64,000 bases of DNA from Anagrus nilaparvatae (Eukaryota > Arthropoda > Insecta > Hymenoptera > Mymaridae). Location of the stretch: contig JAKSXM010000007.1 of the NCBI GenBank assembly GCA_022575985.1, forward strand, positions 74,027,001 to 74,091,000, given 5' to 3'. Below the pieces are notes generated by a model that worked only from the letters and a program-made list of their open reading frames with translations, was not told the origin of the DNA and searched no databases. The stretch's first letter is position 1. The number at the start of each line of letters is the position of its first letter. The position numbers and the translations under genes are program-made. Shown piece after piece: positions 53,831-64,000 of this stretch.

Positions 53831-56224
53831 ATATGTGTAATTTTTTTTTTTAATCCAATTAATGAAATAAATTAAACTGATATTTCAAAAAAAAGCTCAT
53901 AACATTTATAGAAAGTAAAATTCGCGCTCTTGAGCTAAATTTAAAAAAATAAGTTTATAACTTGCTTGATAATCACAATCGTATATACTGCGATTCCATG
54001 CCCACACTGAAAAAATTTTCATTGCTAGTTTTTTCTAGTGTAACTGTTTTTTATATGGATCTGCGTCTTTTTGCGCAGATCATCGCATCTGCGATTTTGG
54101 ACAATCTTTGTTTTTTCGCCATGTGTCGAAATGTACTATTTTGCGCCATTTTATGGAAATTATCGCTTTCAAATTTCATTCGGTTAAGTTAATTTTTAAT
54201 TTTTATTTCTCCACAATTCATTTCAAAAATTTTTAAAAAATGGCGAACAACAAGAGTAAAAAAATGACAAATATTTTCAAATAATGTTATAATAATTGTA
54301 TTTTATTATTATTTACTTCCTGTCTTCCAAAAAATAAATGATACCTACATTCGAGACTTTAATTAATTTTGCTTTTGTGATTAAATAATAATGGTTGTTA
54401 AATAAAAATATATAATAAAACAGGGTGCATATAGACTATCGAATCTTATATAATAAATTTATATTCTGAATAACGAAAAGGAAAAATTCAATTATTTAGC
54501 ATGTGAATTAAAATTTAGCTTTTAGAATTCAACGTTTAATTTTGAGTAAATTATAATAAATAATAAAATAATACTGAAGAATGGATACTTTTTTCTTGAA
54601 TATTCAAAATAGAAAAACTTTTAGTACAATAGAAGAAGGGTCAAAATTTAGAATTCAAAAAAAACTTAAGACCTGCTGTATGATAAAGTTGCTTTTATAC
54701 CGACCCGCTTATGGTTTATTTTTAAAAATAAGTTTTTGAGTAAAACTCAGATAATTTTACGGTAAAAATTACACTGTTAGCTTGCTTTGGTTAAATTTTC
54801 AACCGAGTTGGCACAAATTTCAACAAATCGGTTAAGAATTCAACGAAAATGCTAAAATATTAATAATTTAAATATTACACTGTAAAGCCATTGCGCTCGA
54901 ATTTTTAATTTCCAATCTCAGAAACCCTACAGTGTACTAGGTAAATGCTTACTCTGAAAGAGAAAAATAAGCGACAAAATTTAAATCAGCTTATCTACAC
55001 TGCAAGCTTGAAATTTAACCAATTATTGAAAATTAAAAAATTGTTTGAAAATTTAACCAAAGCAATTTAATCGTGTACATAAGTTTAGTACATAAGTGCA
55101 TGTGATTAAAAAACACTGGATAGGATAAATAGAAAATTTTTTAACAAAACTGAAAATTTTACCTTGCATGCAAAAAAGTATTTGCATTTTGAATTTCATA
55201 AGATGAAATAATAATAAAATACTGCTGGACAGTAAAATTTTTAAGATAAATATCTAAATATAGTAGATTAGATTTATAAGTATTTGAATCCCATTCTACT
55301 TAATTTTTTGTAAACTCGAATATTATATAAATATTTAAATGTAAATTAAAAAATAAGATTTCCTTTAATCGGCCTAAGGATAAAAAATGTTAATTTAAGT
55401 CTAAAAAATATTAGAAATCGTCTCTAAAGTGAAGGCAGATGATTTGCAATGTGATGTGATCCCAATTTCAAAAATAATATATCATAATTTTTATAATTAC
55501 TAAACTTTTTAGCGATATACATCGATAAATATAATCGGTATTTTGCAATAATGCAACGTTTGGATTACTTGCTAGAACTAAAAATAGTTTCTGTCAGGGT
55601 ACGCTTTCTGTGCTTAAAATCATAATGACTATACTTTTTTTGCGAAATGTAAATTCAGATTCATTATATTCATGTGCAACGTCAGCAGTAATTAAACTAA
55701 ATTATGACAATCTCTTGGAAAATTTAAAACGAATAGTCTTTTAAGATACGTCGTCATTTTTTTTAAATGATGTGGTTAAACTTTTCTTAAAAATACGTAC
55801 ATAATACTTTATTTAGTACCGTATCTTACTCAATAATCAATTATTTTTACACCTCTTCTGTTGAAATGTACACTGTAAGAAATTGGTTTTTTATTTTTGC
55901 TATTTATTGTGATTGTTTAAATAGTCTATCCGGATTTCTAGTTGTTTGCAGCGCAAACGTATTTTTATTCTAGCTGCTTTTCATCTGTACCTGTGATAAA
56001 TTTTTGCATAAATTAAAAACAGAATTTAAAATTTAGCTAATACTAATAAATATTTTAAAAAATATAAGGTGCTGAATAAATGCTGTGTTATAAATATTCG
56101 AAGATAAATGGATAAATGACAATAAAATGCTATTGTTATTTAAATAAAAAAAAGCTTAACTTCTTCAAAGTTAAATATTTAGCATCGTAATTCACGAGGT
56201 TAATAATAACTAAAGTAATAGCTA
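53831..56224. other. Gene-free A/T-rich stretch
   Basis: No gene recognised. There is a weak inverted repeat with ttgctttggttaaattttca at 54782 and its complement at 55044-55065, possibly a 310-bp MITE (54769-55078). Confidence 0.5.
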
Positions 56225-57188
56225 CCCACTAACCTTAAAGTACACGATTTCAGGCTGAATAGTAAAATCATCGTTTATTTCTACTTTAGAAAGAGTAATC
56301 AAGCGTCCTCTCTACTTTAAAAGGTGTAGCGGAATTTTTTTCAACTATTAAAAGTAGAAATAACGCTTATTTTTCTTTTGACTAGTGTAATATAGTCATA
56401 TGTTTACTTATATAAGTATAAAAAAGCTCTATTTCACTTTTAAAAGAGAAAATAAACTCGCTTCTACTTTTAAAAGTATAAATAAGAGTTTTGTATACTA
56501 AATTATATAATTATATAAAAAAACACCGCGGCCGCGCGCATTCGTAAAAATATCGATGGCGCATCAGACTCCATGAGGCTTAACAATAATATTTGTATAT
56601 TTATTTATTAATTATAAATTGAATTTGTTCTTATAATTTATCAATATTTATGTGCAATATACTGTTTATGTGTGAATCAGTAATATATTGATTTAGATAT
56701 TTATTATTATGGTGTGCCGACCATTAGGATTTTATTTTTTATCATAAGCCATCAAATTAAGTAAAAAAAAATTTGAAAATTATGTTAGGGTCGGAAAAGA
56801 CTTATGGAGTCTAATGCGCACCAACGATATTTTTTCGAACGCTGCGGCCGTGGTGTTTTTTTATATAATTATATAATTTAGTACATAATACTCTTATTTA
56901 TACTTTTAAAAGTAGAAGGAAGTTTATTTTCTCCTTTAATAGTATAAATAATCTTAACTTTTACTTTTAACAGTGTAATAGAGCTTTTTTATACTTATAA
57001 AATTAAACACATGACTATATTACACTAGTCAAAAGAAAAATAAGCGTTATTTCTACTATTAAATAGTTGAAAAATCTTCCGCTACACTTTTTAAAGTAGA
57101 GAGGACGCTTGATTACTCTTTCTAAAGCAGAAAATATACGTTGATTATACTATTCAGCCTGAAATCGTATACTATATGGTTTAGTGGG
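56225..57188. mobile_element. 964-bp foldback element with TA target duplication, CCCACTAA ends
   Basis: CCCACTAA at 56225 pairs with TTAGTGGG ending at 57188, with TA on both outer sides. Arms pair over most of the length (ctactttaaaag, cttttgactagtgtaatata, and GC-rich cgcggccg near the turn). The ends and target match the 131-bp MITE at 46569. Confidence 0.85.
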
Positions 57189-57395
57189 TAATCAAGATAA
57201 ATGTTCGTTTAAAAAACGACAAAAAAAGCTAAGCTAAAAATTTGAATAAGTATTTGATAAATAATTTTGGTTCCTCACAGAAGAACCATTTCTTACATAG
57301 AAAATCTGTTCGGATTCCAGTGGCTAGAGAAATTGACTCGAAACTGCGGGGTCGATGGTTCAATTCTCTGTTATTCCATAGATTTTTAGTTATAA

Positions 57396-57512
57396 AACCC
57401 ATTAATGCCTAATCGACAAGCTCAAGCCATTTGAATTTTTGCTAGTGAAAAGCTCGATATTTTGAGCTAAAAAGCTTCCGAAGTTTAAAAAAATTCAGTC
57501 GATTAGGCGTTA
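57396..57512. mobile_element. Short palindromic MITE with AACCCATTAA ends
   Basis: aacccattaatgcctaatcgac at the left is mirrored by gtcgattaggcgttaatgggtt at the right, followed by TTAAC on the right. The unit is about 117 bp. Left target duplication is altered or absent. Confidence 0.65.
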
Positions 57513-58056
57513 ATGGGTTAACAGTGCGACTAGGTGAAGATATTGCTTACATGACAAAGGATGAAACTGAAAAAATTTAGATACACTGAAAAAAACGGGA
57601 TACGTTTTAATTTCATATAAGAAAATGTACAGACATTAATAAAGCTAATTAACTTTTTAATTCAAATATAGATTTAATAAATTTCCGATCAGACCGCAGT
57701 TTCAATCGAAAAAAAGCTTGCGCCAAATTTCTTACTGAAAGAAACCGGACTATAGTAACTCAAAATTTTTTATACCCAAATAGTACCAACGTTAATAATC
57801 TTAATTAACTCCCAAATTTGATGCGAATTTAAGTACTATGAAGGTTGGAGTTCACAAATATAAATTAAACTTGCATACATTACGTGTTTTCCAAAGACAA
57901 TATAAGCTATTTAAAAATCTATACTTGCTATTTTATAATTTTAAGAAAAAAGAGAAAATAAGTCCTAAAATTTTGAAAGTAATAGATTATTTTTATTTTC
58001 AAACATTTTTATAATTTCTGTTTAAAAAAATTCAAATTATTTGGCAAAAACTCACT
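57513..58056. other. Gene-free A/T-rich stretch
   Basis: No gene, array or inverted repeat recognised. Confidence 0.5.
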
Positions 58057-59121
58057 CACAACTAGCTTGAACGAGCGAAAAGTCGAAAAAAAATGACGAC
58101 AAATTCTGATACTGCAAAGTTTTCGGGAATAGTTTGTTATTTTCATATTTCCATAGCAGTAACTTGGAGCTGCTCGTCTAAAAAATTTTTAGTCAATTTT
58201 GTGGGTGACTGAGAGATCAAAGTCCGAAAATTTGATTTTTAACAATAAATCTTTATTAAATTTAAAGAAATAGATGAAAAATTTGGATTGCCAGGGAAAA
58301 ACCACTCCAGAAGAAAAAAAAACTTATCTTTTTACGATGAAATTTAGCCAAGTTATCGTCAATTTAATATTTTTCCCAAATTCGTCTTAAAAAGGTTGAA
58401 ATTTTATTGAAAAAAGCCTGTTTCTGAACTTTAAACATGCATTACTCGCTTGATTTTCATCGTAAAATAATAATAATTTTTTTTTGAATTGATTAATTTT
58501 TTCCTGCCAATTCATTTCTTTAAGAAAAAAATCAATTTTATTGACTGAATTTCAGTTTTTAGGTCAAAAACTGTGTTAAGTAAATCTCGCTGTTTACAGT
58601 TTTCAAAGGCTTTTGACCTAAAAATGGAAATTCGGTCAATAAAAATAATTTTTTTCTTAAAGAAACAAATTGCCAGGGAAAAATTAATCGATTAAAAAAA
58701 AAAATTATTATTTTACGATGAAAATCAAGCGAGTAATGCATGTTTAAAGTTTAGAAACAGGTGTTTTTCAATAAAATTTCAATCTTTTTTAAGACGAATT
58801 TGGGCAAAATCTTAAATTGACGATAACTTGGCTAAATTTCATCGTAAAAAGATAAGTTTTTTTTTCTTCTGGAGTGGTTTTTCCCTGGCAATCCAATTTT
58901 TTCATCTATTTCTTTAAATTTCATGAAGATTTATTGTTAAAAATCAAATTTTCGGACTTTGATCTCTCAGTCACCCACAAAATTGACTAAAAATTTTTTA
59001 GACGAGCAGCTCCAAGTTACTGCTATGGAAATATGAAAATAACAAACTATTCCCGAAAACTTTGTAGTATCAGATTTTGTTGTCATTTTTTTCGACTTTT
59101 CGCTCGTTCAAGCTAGGTGTG
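58057..59121. mobile_element. Palindromic MITE, GAGCTTGAACGAG family, long copy
   Basis: Ends CACA(N)CTAGCTTGAACGAGCG and reverse complement. The outer halves match the 30332-30999 copy (agtcaattttgtg, tttagccaagttatcgtcaatt). The longer inner part (about 58385-58800) adds a second palindrome (tgcattactcgcttgattttc / its complement) absent from the short copy. Confidence 0.85.
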
Positions 59122-59560
59122 CACTGTTTAATAAAATTATTTTCATTGAAAAATAAAGCTAATGAACTGCGTGATTGAAGTATTTCTAGGTACAAAATGT
59201 AATTGTAAAAAAAATTAATGTAATTTTAATCAGAATAAAATTTAATTAAATGTAATAAATGTTATAAATGTTTTTAATTAAAAATATACATCAGATAATT
59301 TATTGTAAAATTATAATAATAATGCGCACTGTATTATAATAAAAGCAATAAACTGATAATTTAGACAATTTTGGTCAAAAAATTTCTTATGGTGCATTTT
59401 TGTTTTTTTATTTCAAAAGATTTTTGGTAAGTATAATCCTGATAAATATAACTAAATGCAATAGTGAAGCCCTAATTTTTAGATCGAGGAGTTTCTCTAA
59501 AAACTACTAAAAATTAATACATTTTCCGTTTATTCAATAAAAAAGTAGGTACACCGAAGG
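59122..59560. other. Gene-free A/T-rich stretch
   Basis: No gene or array recognised between the long MITE copy and the minisatellite. Confidence 0.5.
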
Positions 59561-61770
59561 GAGTACCCTTAAACCTAATCTAATTGAATTTTTTGATAAG
59601 CTGACCAAAGAAATCGCAAAAACAAGGTCAGGTAGCCTGGAACAAGGACCTAAAGCCAAAAATTACCTAATCTATCCAACTCCTGTCCGCTTTAAAGCTA
59701 CTACTTTAAAGCTAATTTAACCTATCCTAACATACTTGAAACTTCCAGGGACTTCTAAAGACTTCTAAAAATATTAAAGGATTTACAAAAACTTCTGAAA
59801 ACTTAAAGGGATCTACTATAAGGAATCCTGGAGTTATTTTTGAACTTCTAGCAACATCTAGGGATTTCTAAAGATTACGTTAGGTTAGATCAGGTAAGCT
59901 TAGGTCTGGTTATATTAAGTGGAGGTTAATAATTTCTATTGTACAGAGATTTTTAGGGATTTCTGGAATCTTCAAAAAGGCTGCTTGAGACTTCAAGAAA
60001 TTTTTTAAGATTTTAGGGATTTCAAGGGATTAAAAGAAACTGTTAAAAACGTTCAGCAATTTCTAAGAAGTTTTTAAGATTTCAAGGAATTTCTGGAGAC
60101 ATCTCAAGACTACTTGGGTTTTCTAAGGATTTCTAAAATCATTTAGCGACATCACAGGACTCATAGTATTGCTTTTAGGATTTTCTAGCTACTTTAAGGT
60201 TACCAAGAGTTTTCTGTGGGTTTTTTTCACTTCTATTTAATTCAAAGGTCATCTAAATAATTCAAAGGCCTTTTAGAAACTTTTGAATACGTCTAGGGTT
60301 TTCGGAGGATTTTTTTGGATATCCAAAAAATTCTAGTGATTTTTAGAGATTTTTAAGAATTTCCTAGGTTTTGCTAAGTATTTTAAATGGCCGTACGTCA
60401 TCTAAGAATTAGTTACTTCCAAGGGACTTTCCAAGACGTCCATGAACCACTAAAAACTTTTTAGAAACTTCTAGGAATTTTTAGGGTATTTTGAACACTT
60501 CTTGAGATTTATAGATATTGTTGAAAACTTTTTTGGACTTCTTGGGACGTCTAGGAACTTCTGGCAACTTGTAGTGACCTTGGATTCTCAAAAAAAAAAA
60601 AAATTTTGGATTCCTCAAAAGTTTAAGGGTTTTCAAGAATTCTAGAGACATCTAGAGATCTCATAACAATTCTAGGGACTTCTAGAGACTTCTAAGTTAG
60701 GTTACGTTAGGTTAGATGGGGTTAGGATAGGTTATGTTAGGTTAGGTTAAGGGCTATGGGTGATACTACCATTGTTATGGACAGCCTAGGCTAAATTTTT
60801 GATAAAGTAACATCTAAATCCTTATATAAGTATTTTATTTTATGAATGAATTATCTTAGATTATCAGAAAACGTAAATTTCAATCGAGAACCCACAGTAG
60901 CATAAAAAATGTTAATTTATTTATGTAAGTCGCTATTTGAAACATTAATTTTCAATAAAATTTATTTAAATATATATAAAAAATAATTCTTATTAGACTG
61001 AATTATATAAATTTATAATTCTGAATATTCACGATAATAAAATACTTTTATCTCAAAAATTTGTTGAAAAAGTTTTACTTTATTAATTTTTCTGCCCAAA
61101 TAAACACAAAAAATGTGACCTATCCAGGATAAAATTTTCTGTAATGTGAGGGATATCTAGGGTTTCCAAGGGTCTTCCAGGGTTTTATAGGGACTTCTTA
61201 AGACTTTTACGAACGTAAAAGACTTTCATGGGACTTCTTAATACATCTAGGAAGTTCTACGTTTTTCTAGAGACTTCCTGGGATTTCTTAAGACATCTAG
61301 GGACTATTAAGGACTTTAAAGGACTTTAAAGGATTTTTAAGGAGAACTTAAGTCTTAATGAGGTTTCTAATGATTGCTGAAAACTATAAGCGACCTCAAG
61401 GGACTTCTTGAGCCATCTGAGAATTCGTATTAACTTCTATAGACTTCTAAGGACTTCTAGAAAATTATAAAGACTTCTTAAGAGTGCGAGGGACTGCTAA
61501 AAGCTTCTAAGAACTTCAAAGGTCTGCTAAAGAATATTGAATACTTTTGGGAACTTCCAGATTTTTCTTAAGACTTTAATGGACTTCTAGGAACTTCTTG
61601 CGATTTGTAAAGGTTTTTAAGGAGAATTAAGGTATTCTAGGGACTTCATAAAATATGTAGGTATCTTAGAAGACATTTAGGTTTGGTTGGTTAGGTTAGG
61701 TCCTCTTAAATTATGTGAGTATCTTAGAAGCCTTTTAGGAACTTTCTAATATTTCTATGCAACTCTAGGT
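59560..61770. repeat. Degenerate minisatellite, acttctagg-like core
   Basis: About 2.2 kb of imperfect, variable-length repeats of the kind gggacttctaagacttctagg, with TTAGG tracts embedded at 59877-59895, 60695-60750 and 61680-61706. A plain A/T-rich interval (60780-61110) divides it. Arrangement too degenerate to give a fixed period. Confidence 0.7.
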
Positions 61771-62230
61771 TTTTTTTTAAAATATATTTTTTGAGACTAT
61801 TTCATGAAGTATATTTTCATTATGTGAAACTAATTGGGAATGTAATCTTTAAGCATTTATTTATCAGATTTATTCATTTTCATAAATCTGTATTATTAGC
61901 ACCCTACTTTTTATAAAGCCGAAACAAATTTTCCCATAAGCGCAATGTTAAAATACCACTTTTATTCTATTCATAAAAAATTAATTAAGCCGGCAACATA
62001 GGTAAAAATAAGTCGATTTTAGCTCAAAAATGTTTAAATTTTAATACTATTCACATTTTATTATATTCTGTCATTATTTATTTTAACGAATAAACCACCT
62101 TAAGGGTGCATCGAAAATTTTTTACAAAATGAACCCCATTTTCGTGTTCAGTGACTCAAAAAGTCAATCCTTGAGCAAATCTCATATTCCCAACCGTAAG
62201 TAGAACCCTCCCCCGTATTTTGACTGGAAA
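61771..62230. other. Gene-free A/T-rich stretch
   Basis: Nothing recognised apart from a short Pu/Py interval; separates the two repeat blocks. Confidence 0.45.
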
Positions 62231-63760
62231 ATTTTAGTTATATTGGTCTTAGAAATAAATACGGTTAGGTTATACCGGTCCCAGAAATATTTAATGCTAA
62301 AAATTAAAAAACTTATTTAAATTTATCGGGATTAAATACTAATATATCCAACGCTAAACATAAACTTTTGCAAAATTATTCACCTTGTGATAAGATATTA
62401 TTGACATTCATGATTTATTAAAATTATAGTATATTAAGTATCAAGGGCGTAAAAGTTTTTTAAAGTATTTTGCCCATAGTGCTTACACTATTTTTTTCCC
62501 ACCTAAGCGTAAAAAGAGTTCTTTACGCAAGAGTTTTACGCCCAGGAGGGCAAAAAGGTAATTTAGTTTTACTGCTTCAAGAAATAAATACGGTTAAGTT
62601 ATACCGGTCGACCGCGGTCCGCGGTCCCAGAAATGTTGAAAGCTAAAATGTTAACTAAAATTATAACTTTATTGGGATTAACCCTTAATATATAGTAAAC
62701 ACTTAGACTTACTAATTTTTTTAAATTCGCTAAATTTAACTGAAAAGAAATATTTAAAGATACAGGCAAAATAAGAAATATATAATTATAATTAAATAAG
62801 GATTTAATAGTGCAACTTTAACAAAAATCATTAAAAAATTTTACATCTTGTGATAGGATATTCCCGACATTGACTATTAAATTTATGGTATTTCTATTAT
62901 AATATTTCCCAGAATTAAAATACAGTTAGGTTACACCGGTTCCAAAAGTGTTTATTGCAAAAAATTTTAAAATTTAAGTAAATTTATTGGTATTGATCTC
63001 TGATATAAATCACACGCTAAACTTATTATTTTTTTTTTTGAATTTGTTAAATTAAACTGTAAAAGCATTTTTGAAAATACGGTTAGGTTATACCGGTTCC
63101 AGAAATGTTTGTAGCAAAAATTTTAAAAACTTAATTAAATTTATCAGGATTGATTCCTGATATATATATTTCATGGTGTAACACGCTAGAATTATTAATT
63201 TTTTTTAAATTTGCTAAGTTAAACTGTAAAATTATTTTTAAAAATACGGTTAGGTTATACCGGTCCCAGAAATGCAAATAACAAAAACTTTAAAAACTAA
63301 ATTAATTTTATCGGGATTGAGCCCTAATATGTAACAGATGCTGCATTTATTAATTTTTTTTAACTAACTAAATTTTATTAAAAATAGTGTTTTAAGGAAG
63401 CGACCAAAAAAATTAATTAACATTTTTCCTGTATTCATAACCTACCTGTGTAATCAATATGATATTTAATTCTAAATTTAAATTTATCAAAATTCACGAT
63501 GGATTCATAATATAAAAATTATAAGGATTTAGCATTGTTACAAAAATCTTTTAATAAAAATCATTTTAAAAAAATGCACCTAGTGATAGGACTTTATTGA
63601 CACTGACTATTAAAATTAACGTCACTTTGTTATATTATTCCCAGAAGAAAATTTGGTTATGTTATACCGGTTCCAGAAATGTATATTGCAAAAAATTTGA
63701 AAACGATTAAATTAATCGGGATTGATTTCTGATTTATATCACTTATTGTGTTATCATTTA
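62230..63760. repeat. Tandem repeat block, acggttaggttataccggt core, at least 6 copies
   Basis: The core aatacggttaggttataccggt(t/c)ccagaaatg recurs at about 62259, 62591, 62922, 63079, 63244 and 63654, each followed by a similar stretch ending (t)tatcgggattga. Spacing varies (about 160-410 bp), as expected for a decayed array. The block runs to the window's edge in weaker form. Confidence 0.8.
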
Positions 63761-64000
63761 TTGTGCTAAATTAAACTATAAAATTATTTTTTAAGATAGG
63801 TACCAAACCTATTAAAATAGCATTTTTTCTGCTTTAGTAAGTTTCCGATTTTATTAAAAATTATTTTATACTTTAAATTTACGTTGTCTTAAAATGTAAG
63901 TTAGTGCATTCACAAATTAAATAATATAATACTTTAGTAGTGTTACTTTATCAAAAATCATTAAAAAAATGAAACCTAGTTATAGAATATTATTGACATT

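Noticed and set aside
53962..54192. 76-residue plus-strand open frame with hydrophobic stretches
   Set aside because: No homology recognised, no upstream or downstream signals; compositionally T-rich noise is the simpler reading.
55870..57300. A larger element enclosing 56225-57188, from gtaagaaat at 55878 and atttcttac at 57287
   Set aside because: Inverted similarity is limited to about 12 bp and does not continue inward.
57318..57376. tRNA-like or SINE-like text with gatggttcaattctc
   Set aside because: The T-arm stem does not pair and no D-arm or anticodon arm could be drawn; only a box-B-like string.
60695..60750. TTAGG run as a telomere
   Set aside because: Only a few interrupted units surrounded by other repeats, and the sequence continues well beyond it.

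Overview
The window is very AT-rich animal DNA. It has spliced genes with GT-AG introns, BEL/Pao and CR1/Jockey-type retroelements, many short inverted-repeat transposons and scattered TTAGG-type repeats. This fits an insect; an AT-rich hymenopteran such as a parasitoid wasp is possible, but I cannot prove the order from sequence.

The organising feature is one long plus-strand gene, a receptor-type (membrane) guanylate cyclase most like insect Gyc32E. I traced 18 coding exons from 53 to 52704, and all junction phases agree. They give a partial protein of 1241 residues: the C-terminal part of a natriuretic-peptide-receptor-like ectodomain, one transmembrane helix, a pseudokinase, a signalling helix, a complete guanylate cyclase catalytic domain and a long Ser/Thr-rich tail. 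The 5' exons lie left of the window. Two extra 12-nt microexons, with similar sequences, sit between the catalytic-domain exon and the last exon; either can be kept or skipped without changing frame.

The introns are where the transposons are. Intron 2 (2818-11011) holds a decayed minus-strand BEL/Pao element and a 2.9 kb foldback element with 123-bp tandem repeats in its arms. Intron 12 (20339-29731) holds a ~460-bp tandem duplication split by a TTAA-flanked element, a 78-bp hAT-like hairpin with 8-bp target duplications, a CR1/Jockey element whose 3' UTR is split by an 843-bp foldback, and a second CR1 fragment. Intron 17 (36520-52321) holds an intact-looking antisense three-exon gene of unknown function, a microexon and at least six further foldback/MITE insertions. 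One of these carries a tRNA-like gene.

Downstream of the cyclase stop (52705-64000) I see no gene. There are four more palindromic elements, a 2.2-kb degenerate minisatellite around an 'acttctagg'-like core with embedded TTAGG tracts, and a terminal block with six copies of a repeat built on 'acggttaggttataccggt'.

Taken together, the window is a signalling-receptor gene whose transcribed introns are loaded with long perfect-to-moderate inverted repeats. If transcribed through, they could fold into long hairpin RNAs; that is inference.
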